A program made the position numbers and the translations under genes. This document shows, piece by piece, positions 34,865-44,292 of a stretch of DNA of 64,000 nucleotides. The notes under the pieces were generated by a model, which did not search any database, was not told the DNA's origin, and saw nothing but the letters and a program-made list of their open reading frames with translations. This DNA is from Lysobacter sp. yr284 (GTDB lineage Bacteria; Pseudomonadota; Gammaproteobacteria; Xanthomonadales; Xanthomonadaceae). Where the stretch lies: NCBI RefSeq assembly GCF_900107375.1, contig NZ_FNPT01000001.1, positions 372,001 to 436,000 of the forward strand, read 5' to 3'. Positions within the stretch are counted from its first letter, which is position 1. Every line of letters starts with the position of its first letter.

Positions 34865-37800
34865 TCAGGCTTGCGCCGTCGCCGCGCCGCCGCGCGCGCG
34901 CCCCACCAGGGTCGCGGTGCCCGAGCGCAGGTCGTCGAGCAGCGCGTAGATGGTCGGCAGGAACAGCAGGCTGACCACGGTCGAGAACGCCAGCCCGCCG
35001 GCCACTGCGCGCGCCATCGGCGAATAGGCCAGGCCGCCGAGCACCACGGTGTCGCTCAGCGAGATCGGGATCATCGCCAGGATCGCCGTGCCCATGGTCA
35101 TCATGATCGGGCGCAGCCGCTCGCGGCTGCCCTCGATCAGCGCCTCGCTGCGGCTCAGCCCGCGCCGGCGCAGGTTGTTGATGTGCTCGACCATGACGAT
35201 GCCGTTGTTCACCACCACGCCCATCAGCACCAGGATGCCGATGAAGGCCATCACCGTGAACGAGCTGCCGGTCAGCCAGAACAGCCAGAACACGCCGAAG
35301 ATCGAGAACACCACGCAGCTCATGATTGCCGCCGGGAACAGCAGCGATTCGAACACCGCCGCCATCACCACGTAGATCATGACCAGCGCCAGCACCAGGT
35401 TGATCATCATCTGCTTGCCGGCGTCGTCGTCGCGCTCGAACGAGCTGCCGTCGAAGCTATAGTGGTAGCCGGCCGGGAACGCCACCGCCTTGAGCGTCTC
35501 CTCCATCGCCTTGCGCGCGTCCGGCGTGGTCGCCTTGCCGTTGAGCGCGGCGACGATGGTCAGCGTGGTCTGTCGGTTGTTGCGGTTGATCTGGCTCGCG
35601 GTCGGGCGCACGTTGACGTCGACCATGGCCAGCAGCGGCACGCTGCGGCCGTCGGGCGAGCGCACGGTGAACTCCGACAGGTTCTCGATGCCGTAGCTCT
35701 CCGCGCCGGCGAAGCGCGCCCACACCGGCACCTCGGTCTCGCCGCGCTGGAAGTCGCGCAGTTGGGCGCCGCGCAGGGCCAGGCCGACGAAGCGCGAGAC
35801 TTCCTCGACGCTGAAGCCGAACGAGGCCGCGCGCTCGCGGTCCACCCGCACGTTGAGCTCGGTGTTGCGGTCGCCGATGTCCACCCGCACGTCGCGCAGC
35901 TCCGCGCGGCGCGACAGGATCGGCACGATGTCGGCGGCCAGCTCGCCCAGGGTCTCGGTCGAGTCGCCGATCAGCTGGACCTGCACGTTCTTGCCGTCCT
36001 GCCCGCCGCCGCCGCCACCGCCGCCGTTGCCGCTGGCCGATACCGTGACCTCGGCCTTGGCCGACTTGGGCAGGTCCTTGGACAGCTGGTCCAGCAGCGC
36101 CTTGGTGTTGTCGACCTTGTCCTCGAAGAACTGCAGCCGGGTGCCGCCACCGCCGCCGCCCTCCTCGCTGAAGAACGAGTAGATCTGCTTGATGTGGTAC
36201 TGCTTGCGGCGCGGCTCCAGGTATTGCTCGATCTTGAGGATCTCGTCGGACATCTGCTGGCGGGTGTAGCTGCCCTTCCAGTGGTAGCCGATGAAGGCCT
36301 CCTTGCCGCCCTCGTTGCCGAACATGTCGTACTTGGTCTTCACCATCGGCACCACGCTGAGCGCGACGATGAGGACGATGCCGGTCACGCTGAGGCCGCG
36401 GTGCTCCAGGGTCCAGCGCAGGAAGCGCGCGTAGGAGCGCTGCAGGCGCGGGATCAGGCCGCGGTCGCTGGCCACCGCCGGCGGGGTCTTGAGCCGCGCC
36501 GAGATCATCGGGATCAGGCTCACCGCGACCAGCCACGAGGCCAGCAGCGAGACCGAGATGGTGATGGCGATCTGCGACATGAAGATGCTGATGTCGTTGG
36601 TCTCGCCGAGCAGGTTGGGCAGGAACACGATGCAGTGGCACAAGGTGCCGGCCGACAGCGCGATGGCGACGTGGCGGGTGCCGATGATTGAGGCCAGCTC
36701 GGGCTGGTCGGGCATCTTCTCGCGTTCCTGGTAGATGCTCTCCACCACCACCACCGCGTTGTCGACCAGCATGCCCACCGCCAGCAGCAGGCCCATCAGC
36801 GACAGCACGTTGAGGGTCACGCCGAAGAAGTGCATGAAGCCCAGGGTCATCACGAAGCAGATCGGGATCGCCAGGGTCACCATCAGCGTCGACGGCCAGT
36901 GGCGCAGGAAGAAGAACAGCACCGCGACCGACAGCAGCAGGCCGATGGCGCCGGCCTCGGCCAGTTCCAGCAGCGAATCGGTGACGTCCTTGCCCTGGTT
37001 GGAGACGACCTTGATCTCGATGTTGCGCAGCGCCGGCTGCGCGCGGATCGCCTCGACCTCGGCCAGGGCCAGGCGCGAGACCTCGACCAGGTTGGCGCTG
37101 CGCTCCTTGAAGATGTCCAGGCCGATCGCCGGGCGCCCGTCCAGGCGCCGGCCGGTGTCCAGCCGCGCCGGCTTGAGCCGCACGTCGGCGATGTCGCGCA
37201 GCTTCAGGCCCTTGTTGTTGATCGAGACGTTGCGGAACTGCTCCAGGTCCACCACCTGGCCGATCGGCTGCACCCGCAGGCGGCGGCCGCCGTCCTCGAT
37301 CTCGCCGGCGGAAATGGAGAAGTTCAGCGCCTGCAGGCTCTTGGTCAGGGTGTTGAGATCCACGCCGTGGGCGACCAGGCGGTCGGGCAGGATCGCGATC
37401 TCGACCTCGTTGGGCGCGGCGCCGCCGATCTCGACCTTGGCCACGCCGGGGATGCGCTCGAGCCGGCGCTTGAACTCGCGGTCGATCAGGTCGTACTCGC
37501 GGCTCAGGTCCATGTCGCCGGCCAGGCGCACCTGCAGCACCGCCTCGTCGGAGGACGACCACTTGAACACGAAGTAGCGCTGAAAGCCGTCCGGCAGGTC
37601 GTCCATGATCGCGTCGATGCGCTCGCGCGCGTCGGAGGCGGCGATCGAGATGTCGCGGTCCCAGTCCTTGAACTGCAGGAAGATCGACGCGCTGTCCGAA
37701 CGCGCGTTGCCGTTCATGCTCTTGATCCCGGTCATCGTCGCCAGCGCCTCTTCGGCCGGGCGCAGGATCGTGCGCTCCACCTCTTCCGGGGTGGAGCCGT

Positions 37801-37957
37801 CGTAGGGCAGCTGGATGAACAGGAACGGCGCGGAGATGTCCGGCAACGATTCCAACGGCAGCCGCACGGCCGCGATCAGGCCGATCACGAACATCGACAC
37901 GAACAACATGATGGTCGTGATCGGCCGCTTGATGCTGATCTCGGCGACGCCGCTCAT
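34865..37957 (-). CDS. RND efflux permease, variant subunit lacking two proton-relay residues
   Basis: A 1030-residue, 12-helix RND permease. It has the standard layout: TM1 (about 13-31), a periplasmic porter loop, TM2-6, TM7, a second loop and TM8-12. Aligned by eye to AcrB, TM4 reads GMLVDNAVVV, so D399 matches D407 but N400 replaces D408. TM10 reads GVVVNNGIVMVE, so N917 replaces K940. The second porter loop contains two poly-Gly runs (about residues 600-605 and 645-652) not typical of AcrB. It is the last gene of an MFP-RND-RND operon, separated from the second permease by one base. The pair resembles MdtB/MdtC, where two unequal permeases form one pump. Substrate is unknown. Confidence 0.92.
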   Translation of the reverse strand: MSGVAEISIKRPITTIMLFVSMFVIGLIAAVRLPLESLPDISAPFLFIQLPYDGSTPEEVERTILRPAEEALATMTGIKSMNGNARSDSASIFLQFKDWDRDISIAASDARERIDAIMDDLPDGFQRYFVFKWSSSDEAVLQVRLAGDMDLSREYDLIDREFKRRLERIPGVAKVEIGGAAPNEVEIAILPDRLVAHGVDLNTLTKSLQALNFSISAGEIEDGGRRLRVQPIGQVVDLEQFRNVSINNKGLKLRDIADVRLKPARLDTGRRLDGRPAIGLDIFKERSANLVEVSRLALAEVEAIRAQPALRNIEIKVVSNQGKDVTDSLLELAEAGAIGLLLSVAVLFFFLRHWPSTLMVTLAIPICFVMTLGFMHFFGVTLNVLSLMGLLLAVGMLVDNAVVVVESIYQEREKMPDQPELASIIGTRHVAIALSAGTLCHCIVFLPNLLGETNDISIFMSQIAITISVSLLASWLVAVSLIPMISARLKTPPAVASDRGLIPRLQRSYARFLRWTLEHRGLSVTGIVLIVALSVVPMVKTKYDMFGNEGGKEAFIGYHWKGSYTRQQMSDEILKIEQYLEPRRKQYHIKQIYSFFSEEGGGGGGTRLQFFEDKVDNTKALLDQLSKDLPKSAKAEVTVSASGNGGGGGGGGQDGKNVQVQLIGDSTETLGELAADIVPILSRRAELRDVRVDIGDRNTELNVRVDRERAASFGFSVEEVSRFVGLALRGAQLRDFQRGETEVPVWARFAGAESYGIENLSEFTVRSPDGRSVPLLAMVDVNVRPTASQINRNNRQTTLTIVAALNGKATTPDARKAMEETLKAVAFPAGYHYSFDGSSFERDDDAGKQMMINLVLALVMIYVVMAAVFESLLFPAAIMSCVVFSIFGVFWLFWLTGSSFTVMAFIGILVLMGVVVNNGIVMVEHINNLRRRGLSRSEALIEGSRERLRPIMMTMGTAILAMIPISLSDTVVLGGLAYSPMARAVAGGLAFSTVVSLLFLPTIYALLDDLRSGTATLVGRARGGAATAQA

Positions 37958-37958
37958 G

Positions 37959-40900
37959 TCAGTGCGCCTCGGTCAGCGGGTCGTTGTCGTGGCCGATCTT
38001 GTCGGCCACCGCTTCGTCGCGGCGCCGGGCCTTGCGCACGCGTTCGCGGTAGTAGGCGTCGCCGCGGCGGTCGAGCAGGTCGTACACCACCGGGATCACC
38101 ACCAGGGTCAGCAGGGTCGACACCAGCAGGCCGCCGATCACCGTGATCGCCATCGGCGAGCGCACCTCCGCGCCTTCGCCGGTGGCGATGGCCAGCGGCA
38201 GGAAGCCGAACAGGGTGCACAGCGTGGTCATGATGATCGGGCGCAGGCGCGAGCGCGCGCCTTCGATCAGCGCCTCGCGCTTGGCCATGCCGTGCTCGCG
38301 CAACTGGTTGACCTTGTCGATCAGGATGATCGCGTTCTTCACCACCAGGCCGACCAGCAGGATCAGGCCGATGAACACCACTACCGACACGGTCGAATTG
38401 GTCAGCAGCAGCGCCAGCACCGCGCCGACCAAGGCCAGCGGGATGGTGAACAGGATCACGAACGGGTGCAGCAGCGATTCGAACTGCGACGCCATCACCA
38501 GGTAGACCAGGAAGATCGCCAGGCCGAACGCGAACAGCAGCGAGTTGATCGACTGCTGCAGTTCCTCGCCCTGGCCGCCGATGTGCATGCGCACCTCCGG
38601 GCTCAGCGGCTGCTCGCGCACCATCTTCTCGACCTCGGCGATGGCGCCGCCCAGGTCGATGTCGCGCAGGTTCGAGGACACGATCGCCACCCGCACCTGG
38701 TCGGCGCGGTGGATCTCGCTGGGGCCGGTGGTGGCGATCACCTCGGCCACCGATTCCAGCGTCACCGGGCGGTTGCTGCCGGGATTGACGATCAGCCGGC
38801 GGATGCCCTCGATCGAGGCGCGGTCGGCTTCGCGCGCGCGCACCAGCACGTCGATCTTGCGGTCGCGGAAGCTGTAGCGGGTGGCGACGTCGCCGCGCAC
38901 CTTCTTCACCACGATGTCGGCGATGTCGCGGGTGGCCAGGCCGAGCGCGCCGGCGCGGTCCTGGTCGAAGCGGATCTGGATCTCGGGGAAGCCCTGCTCC
39001 ACCGTCGACTTGACGTCGGCGAAGTGGGCGTTGCCGCGCAGCAGCTTGGCCATGTGCTGGCCGGCGCGCTGGATCGTCTCCAGGTCCTGGCCGCGCAGTT
39101 CGATTTCCAGCGGCGTGGAGAAGCTGAAGAGCTGCGGGCGGGCGAAGTCGACCTGCGCGCCGGGGTGGGCGCGCATGGTCTGGCGCAGGCGCTCGGTTTC
39201 CTCGGCCTCGATCTGCTTGCTGCCGCCGTCGGCCATCACCACAGTGATCTTGCCGATGTTCTCGCCGCTCTCGGTCGGGTTCGCGTCCAGCCGCGTGCCG
39301 CTGCCGCTGACGCCGAACCAGGCGCGGATGCCCGGGTCCTTCTCGTGCTTGGACTGGATCTCGCGCACCACCTTGTCGGTCTCGCGCAGCGGCGTGCCCG
39401 GCGGCAGCTTGACGGTCATGTCGAAGCGGTCCTGGGCCAGCTGCGGGATCAGGTCGGCGCCCAGCAGCGGCACCGCCGCGAGCGTGGCGACGAACGCCGC
39501 GCCGGCCAGGGTCAGCACCAGGCCGCGATGGGCCAGCGCCGCCGGCAGCAGCCTCAGGTAACCGCGTTCGGCGCGGCCGTACGGCGCCATGGCGACGTCG
39601 CTGGCCTTGCCCATGACCGGGCCGATCACCGCGCCGAGCAGGCGCCAGACCCGCACGATCGCCCAGGCGATGCCGAAGAACACGCTGCGCACGCCGATGG
39701 CGATGCCGCGCGGGATCCACGCCAGCGCGCGCAGCAGCCGGTTCTTCGGCTCCCAACGCGGATGCGGCGCTTCTTCCTGGAAGCCCAGCGCCGGCCGCCC
39801 GCGCAATGCGCTGAGCATCGGGATCAGGGTCATCGACACGATCAGCGAGATGCCGATCGCCAGCGCCACGGTCAGCGCCTGGTCGCGGAACAGCTGGCCG
39901 GCGATGCCTTCCACGAACACCAGCGGCAGGAACACCGCGATCGTGGTCAGGGTCGAGGCCACCACCGCCATGCTGACTTCGCGGGTGCCGGTGACGGCCG
40001 CCTCGAGGATGCCCAGGCCGCGTTCGCGCGCCTTGGCGATGGATTCCAGCACCACGATCGAGTCGTCCACGACCAGGCCGGTGGCCAGCGCCAGGCCGCC
40101 CAGCGACATCACGTTGAGGCTCAGGCCGAGCCGGTCCATGAAGAAGAACGTGGCCACGATCGACACCGGCAGCGACAGGCCGATCACGAACGTGCTCCAG
40201 CCGTCGCGCAGGAACAGGAAGATGATCAGGATCGCGAGCAGGCCGCCGATCACCGCGTCCTTCTTGACGTCGGCGATGGCGTGGCGGATGAACTGCGACT
40301 GGTCGTCGATGGTGATCAGCTCGACGTCCGGCGGGATCTGCGCCTTGATCTGCTCCAGCCGCGCCTGCACCGCGTCGGCGGTGGCCACGGTATTGGCGTC
40401 ACCTTCCTTGTAGATCGCCAGCTCGACCGCTTCCTTGCCGCCCAGGCGGATGATCGCCTCGCGTTCCTTGTAGCCCTGGCGGACCTCGGCGATGTCCTTG
40501 AGCCGCACCGGCTTGCCGCCGGCGGGGGTGCTCTGGCTGCCGTCGTTGGCGCTCTGCACCGAGGCCGCGGCGGCCATCGCGTCGGCCGAACCCGAGGCCG
40601 CGGCCACCCGCGCCATCTCGGCGGCGGCGTCGGCGGCGGCGCTGCTGCCCTGGTTCTGGGTGGTGACCAGCATCTCGCGGATTTCCGGCACGGTCGCGAA
40701 CTCGTTGACCGTGCGCACCAGATAGCGCTGCTGCCCTTCTTCCAGGCGGCCGCCGGAGATGTTGACGTTCTCGGCCTTGAGCCGCTGGATCACCGTGTCG
40801 ATCGGCAGGTTGAGCTGGGAGATCTTCTGCTGGTCGATGTCGACCTGGATCTCGTCCTCCAGGCCGCCGCCGACCTTGACCGCGGCCACGCCCTCGACCG

Positions 40901-41450
40901 GTTCGAGCTTCTTCTTCAGGTCGTCGTCGGCATAGCGGCGCAGCGCGGTGAGCTGGCGGATCGCCTCGGTCTCGCCGGCCTTGTCGCCGCCCTTGTTGGA
41001 CAGGGCGATGCGCAGGATCGGCTCGGTCGAGGGATTGAAGCGCAGCAGCACCGGCTTCTTGGCCTCCAGCGGCAGCTGCACGATCTCCATCTTGTCGCGC
41101 ACCTCCAGGCTGGCCTGGTCCATGTCGGTGCCCCAGGCGAACTCCAGCACCACATCGCTCTGGCCGGTGCGCGAGACCGACTTGAGCTTGCGCAGGCCCT
41201 TGACCACGCCGACCGCCTCTTCCAGCGGCTCGGTGATCAGGGTCTCGATCTCGGTCGGCGCGGCGCCGGTGTATTCGGTGCGCACGGTCAGCGTGGGATA
41301 GCTGAGATCGGGCAGCAGGTTGACCTTCAGGCTGTTGAGCGCGATCACGCCGAACAGCAGGAAGGTGATGGTGACCATCGCCACGGTGACCCGCCGGCGG
41401 GTGGAAAACTCCACCAGGTTGAAGGACGTCGCGTCCGGAAGCTGAGCCAC
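37959..41450 (-). CDS. RND efflux permease, canonical proton-relay subunit
   Basis: A 1163-residue RND permease, longer than AcrB. The proton relay is complete: D462/D463 in TM4 (TGLVVDDSIVVLES) and K1038 in TM10 (GLVVKNAIILID). Two insertions explain the length: an Ala/Ser-rich stretch at about residues 266-312 in the first porter loop, and a roughly 85-residue hydrophilic-then-hydrophobic segment after TM6 (GFQEEAPHPRWEPKN ... IAWAIVRVWRLLG). The start is GTG at 41450 with a GAGGA Shine-Dalgarno; no ATG is available before residue 25. It lies between the MFP gene (134 nt upstream) and the variant permease (one base downstream). Confidence 0.93.
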   Translation of the reverse strand: MAQLPDATSFNLVEFSTRRRVTVAMVTITFLLFGVIALNSLKVNLLPDLSYPTLTVRTEYTGAAPTEIETLITEPLEEAVGVVKGLRKLKSVSRTGQSDVVLEFAWGTDMDQASLEVRDKMEIVQLPLEAKKPVLLRFNPSTEPILRIALSNKGGDKAGETEAIRQLTALRRYADDDLKKKLEPVEGVAAVKVGGGLEDEIQVDIDQQKISQLNLPIDTVIQRLKAENVNISGGRLEEGQQRYLVRTVNEFATVPEIREMLVTTQNQGSSAAADAAAEMARVAAASGSADAMAAAASVQSANDGSQSTPAGGKPVRLKDIAEVRQGYKEREAIIRLGGKEAVELAIYKEGDANTVATADAVQARLEQIKAQIPPDVELITIDDQSQFIRHAIADVKKDAVIGGLLAILIIFLFLRDGWSTFVIGLSLPVSIVATFFFMDRLGLSLNVMSLGGLALATGLVVDDSIVVLESIAKARERGLGILEAAVTGTREVSMAVVASTLTTIAVFLPLVFVEGIAGQLFRDQALTVALAIGISLIVSMTLIPMLSALRGRPALGFQEEAPHPRWEPKNRLLRALAWIPRGIAIGVRSVFFGIAWAIVRVWRLLGAVIGPVMGKASDVAMAPYGRAERGYLRLLPAALAHRGLVLTLAGAAFVATLAAVPLLGADLIPQLAQDRFDMTVKLPPGTPLRETDKVVREIQSKHEKDPGIRAWFGVSGSGTRLDANPTESGENIGKITVVMADGGSKQIEAEETERLRQTMRAHPGAQVDFARPQLFSFSTPLEIELRGQDLETIQRAGQHMAKLLRGNAHFADVKSTVEQGFPEIQIRFDQDRAGALGLATRDIADIVVKKVRGDVATRYSFRDRKIDVLVRAREADRASIEGIRRLIVNPGSNRPVTLESVAEVIATTGPSEIHRADQVRVAIVSSNLRDIDLGGAIAEVEKMVREQPLSPEVRMHIGGQGEELQQSINSLLFAFGLAIFLVYLVMASQFESLLHPFVILFTIPLALVGAVLALLLTNSTVSVVVFIGLILLVGLVVKNAIILIDKVNQLREHGMAKREALIEGARSRLRPIIMTTLCTLFGFLPLAIATGEGAEVRSPMAITVIGGLLVSTLLTLVVIPVVYDLLDRRGDAYYRERVRKARRRDEAVADKIGHDNDPLTEAH

Positions 41451-41584
41451 AGCCAGTCCTCAGTTTCGGTATCTGGAATTCGGTAGGGACCGGCGCACGG
41501 CGCAGTCGGGACGCGCCGTGGCGGCCTGCGCCGCATGTCGCGGTCCGCGCCGCGCCGGTCGCCCGGCGGCGGCGCGGCGGCCGC

Positions 41585-42733
41585 TTACTGCTTGATCGGC
41601 GCCTTCGCGGCCGGCGCGGCGGCGCTGGCGACCGGCTTGGCGTTGATCGGCAGCACTTCGCTGCCTTCGCGCAGCGCGGTCTTGCCGGCCACCACGACCT
41701 GGTCGCCGAGCTTGACGCCCTGGCGCACTTCGGCCCAGGAGCCGTCGAGGTAGCCCAGCTTGACCGAGGTGCGCGCGACCTTGTTGCCGCGGACCACGAA
41801 CACCGCCGGATCGCCCTCGTCGTCCAGCAGCGCCGCGCGCGGCACCACCAGCGCGTCAGCGCGGCTGTCGTAGTCGATGCGCAGGCGTCCGAACATGCCC
41901 GGCTGCAGCACCCCGCCGCCGACGAACGAGCAGATCACCCGGAAGGTGCCGCTGCCCGAATCCACCACCGGGGCGATGCGGTCGACCTTGCCGTCGAAGC
42001 TCTTGCCCGGCATCGCGTCGACCGTCATCTGCACCGGCTGGCCGGCCTTCAGCGTGGCAAGCTCGCGCTCGGGCACGTTGAGGGTGGCTTCCAGCATCGA
42101 GGTGTCGACGATGCGGATGATCGGCGAGTTGATCTGGACGAAGTTGCCGGCCTTGATCGAACGCGAGGCGATCACGCCGGAAATCGGCGCCTCGACCTTG
42201 GCGTAGGACAGCTCCAGGTTGGCCAGGCGGTTGGCGGCGCGCGCGTTTTCCATGTCGTAGCGCAGCTGGTCGTTGTCGTTGGCGCTGAGCAGGCGCTGCT
42301 CGGCCAGCTGGCGCGAGCGGGCGTAGTTGGCCTCGAGCTTGCGCAGGGTCGCGCCGGTCTGCGCGGCCTGCTGCTCGGCGCGGGCCGAATCCAGCCGCAC
42401 CAGCACCTGCCCGGCCTTGACCTGCTGGCCTTCCACGACCATCACCTCCAGCGCCACGCCGGAGGTCTTGGCCACCACCTGCGACTCGGCCCGCGCCTCC
42501 AGCGGCGCGGTGCCGGTGTAGCTGGCGGCGATCGCGCGCCGGCTCGCCGCGGCGATCTCCACCGGGACCGCATCGGATACCTTGTCCTTGCCTTCCTTGC
42601 CCTGCGCCTCGGCGGCGCCCGCGCCGCCCTTGCAGGCCGACAGGCCCAGGGCGCAAGCCAGCGCCAGCGCAGCCACCGCTGCCGTGACCCGCACCGCAGG
42701 ACCGCCCTCGCGGTTGTTGGTGAGTTGACGCAT
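41585..42733 (-). CDS. RND efflux periplasmic adaptor (MFP) lipoprotein
   Basis: A 382-residue membrane-fusion protein. The signal ends in lipobox LSAC with the lipidated Cys at about residue 34. It is followed by a Gly/Lys linker and the standard order: beta-barrel strand, lipoyl half-motif (VAKTSGVALEVMVVEGQQVKAGQVLVRLD), alpha-helical hairpin with LRKLEANYARSRQLAEQRL, second lipoyl half (EAPISGVIASRSIKAGNFV), beta-barrel and membrane-proximal domain. It links the inner-membrane permeases to an outer-membrane channel (no TolC-like gene is in the operon). ATG 42733 is preferred over a TTG five codons upstream. It is the first gene of the three-gene efflux operon. Confidence 0.92.
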   Translation of the reverse strand: MRQLTNNREGGPAVRVTAAVAALALACALGLSACKGGAGAAEAQGKEGKDKVSDAVPVEIAAASRRAIAASYTGTAPLEARAESQVVAKTSGVALEVMVVEGQQVKAGQVLVRLDSARAEQQAAQTGATLRKLEANYARSRQLAEQRLLSANDNDQLRYDMENARAANRLANLELSYAKVEAPISGVIASRSIKAGNFVQINSPIIRIVDTSMLEATLNVPERELATLKAGQPVQMTVDAMPGKSFDGKVDRIAPVVDSGSGTFRVICSFVGGGVLQPGMFGRLRIDYDSRADALVVPRAALLDDEGDPAVFVVRGNKVARTSVKLGYLDGSWAEVRQGVKLGDQVVVAGKTALREGSEVLPINAKPVASAAAPAAKAPIKQ

Positions 42734-43105
42734 TCGAGACGACCCCAAAAAGTGCTATTAAATTCGGCGGTTACCGGTCGTATGCCGGTGTTGTATATAG
42801 GTATATCACCGGCCCGGCGCAGCAACATCCGCCGAAGGTCATGATGACTGGAGCCATGGCTTCGATCTGAGGCAGGGTAAGCGCGCAGGCCTTGCGGCGG
42901 TTGCGCCTGCGCCGCTTTCGCGATCCAGGTCCGGTCCTCGCCGGGTGCGCCGCCGCGATTCCGCGACCGGCGTCAGTATGGATGCATCCAGGGACGGCTT
43001 CGTTGCAATCGCCGCGCCGGCTATACTCGCCGACTTGTGCGCGGTCACGACCGCGCAGAGCCAGCCACCACCTTTCGCTAGCCACTCGAGATTGCGGACT
43101 ACGAC
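42734..43105. other. Divergent promoter region, efflux operon / cytochrome pair
   Basis: This 372-nt gap has no gene. The half near the efflux operon is unusually AT-rich for this genome: AATTTAATAGC on the minus strand, and a small ATATA-GG-TATAT palindrome at 42795-42806. This may be an operator or promoter for the efflux operon. On the cytochrome side a TATACT hexamer lies at 43022-43027 without a good -35. Confidence 0.4.
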
Positions 43106-43501
43106 ATGATGCGACCGCTGACGATCGCCGCCTGCTTCGCCCTGACCTTCGCCGCCGCGAGTGCGGCTGCGCAAGACCCCGCCCCGGCTGCGACGGCGCC
43201 CGCCGCCGCCCCGGCCACTGCAGCGCCCGCCGCGGCCGCGCCCAGCATCAAGGGCAATCCGCAAACCGGCCGCCAGCTCACCTACACCTGCCAGGGCTGC
43301 CACGGCGTCACCGGCTACAAGAACGCTTACCCGAACTACCACGTTCCCAAGATCGTCGGCCAATCGCCGGAGTATCTGGTCAACGCGCTGAACGAGTACA
43401 AGAAGGGCACGCGCAAGCACCCGACGATGCAGGCCCAGGCCCAGAGCTTCTCGGACCAGGACATCGCCGATATCGCCGCCTTCCTCTCCAGCGCCAAGTG
43501 A
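43106..43501 (+). CDS. Class I c-type cytochrome
   Basis: A 131-residue periplasmic monohaem cytochrome. A signal peptide (about residues 1-22, ending ASAAA) and a 25-residue Ala/Pro linker precede the haem-binding motif C62-Q-G-C65-H66. A distal Met ligand lies in the RKHPTMQAQ segment. The C-terminal SDQDIADIAAFLSSAK is the typical last helix of class I cytochromes. A second cytochrome gene follows after 11 nt, so they form an operon, possibly a diheme-like electron relay. A redundant ATG lies one codon downstream. Confidence 0.9.
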   Translation: MMRPLTIAACFALTFAAASAAAQDPAPAATAPAAAPATAAPAAAAPSIKGNPQTGRQLTYTCQGCHGVTGYKNAYPNYHVPKIVGQSPEYLVNALNEYKKGTRKHPTMQAQAQSFSDQDIADIAAFLSSAK

Positions 43502-43512
43502 GCCGACGCCCC

Positions 43513-43962
43513 ATGACGAATCCCAGCCTGCTGCGCGGCCTCGCCATCGCCTCGCTCGCCCTCGCCCTCGCCGCCTGCTCCAACTCCGGCGACGCCCCGG
43601 CCGGCCATTCCTCGGCCGACCGCAACGACGGCCACACCTCCTCGTCCTCGGGCCTGCCCGCGGGCAACCACGTCGCCGGCGAGAAGCTCGCCAGCACCAA
43701 GGGCAAGGCCACCGGCCAGTCCTGCGTGGACTGCCACGGCGCCAAGGGCAACGCCCCGATCGACCCGCTGACGCCGAAGCTGGCCGGCCAGTACCACGAC
43801 TACATCGCCCACTCGCTGCAGATGTACCGCGACGGCGACCGCGACCATCCGCTGATGTCGTCGCAGGCCAAGGCCCTGAACGACCAGCAGATCGCCGACC
43901 TCGCCGCCTACTTCGGCTCGGTCGAGGGCGGCACGCTGCACGACCTGCACGGCGTCCACTGA
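43513..43962 (+). CDS. Lipoprotein c-type cytochrome
   Basis: A 149-residue class I cytochrome. It begins with a lipoprotein signal with lipobox LAAC (Cys22), then a Ser/Asp/His-rich linker, the haem motif C71-V-D-C74-H75 and a Met in DRDHPLMSSQAKALNDQQIADLAAYF. The overall pattern matches cytochrome c4/c551-like domains that donate electrons to terminal oxidases. It starts 11 nt after the previous cytochrome gene. Together they probably pass electrons in the periplasm; the partners are not in the window. Confidence 0.9.
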   Translation: MTNPSLLRGLAIASLALALAACSNSGDAPAGHSSADRNDGHTSSSSGLPAGNHVAGEKLASTKGKATGQSCVDCHGAKGNAPIDPLTPKLAGQYHDYIAHSLQMYRDGDRDHPLMSSQAKALNDQQIADLAAYFGSVEGGTLHDLHGVH

Positions 43963-43990
43963 GTCCAGCCGCCAGCGCATGCATCTCCGG

Positions 43991-44012
43991 ACGGCCCGCT
44001 TTCGCGGGCCGT
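43991..44012 (+). terminator. Terminator-like hairpin after the cytochrome genes
   Basis: ACGGCCCGC-TTTC-GCGGGCCGT forms a 9-bp GC stem 28 nt after the stop. The following sequence TCGCGTTG has few Ts, so efficiency is uncertain. Confidence 0.5.
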
Positions 44013-44063
44013 TCGCGTTGTGGGGCGGCGTTCGGGCACGAGGCGGCGAAGCGGACCGATCGA

Positions 44064-44217
44064 AAAGCGTCGGGGCTCAAGCCCCTCCCGCAACAGCAGC
44101 CTGCGAAGGTCGCGAACTCTTTTGTGGAAGGGCCTTCAAGCCCAATGCCTTCGGCTCCGGCGCGATGAAGCCCGAGGCGAACCGATCGACAAGCGTCGGG
44201 GCTGAAGCCCCTCACAC
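44064..44217. repeat. GTCGGGGCTGAAGCCCCTCCC-family repeats, cluster 3
   Basis: Three arms of the family are visible: AAAGCGTCGGGGCTCAAGCC (from 44064), an inverted GGAAGGGCCTTCAAGCCC (from about 44126), and a second direct AAGCGTCGGGGCTGAAGCCC (from 44191). They fill the convergent 330-nt gap between the cytochrome pair and the TonB-like gene, where no gene was found. Confidence 0.78.
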
Positions 44218-44292
44218 TGCAGCCGCTACATCAACGCTACTGCTGCAGCCCCGCTGCAGCCTTCGAAGCCCCGCCCCGCTACGCCACCCGCC

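Noticed and set aside
37815-41486. A 1223-residue plus-strand open frame across the canonical RND permease.
   Set aside because: It is antisense to a clear permease; the composition (His/Arg/Gln/Asp-rich) is typical of GC-rich shadow frames.
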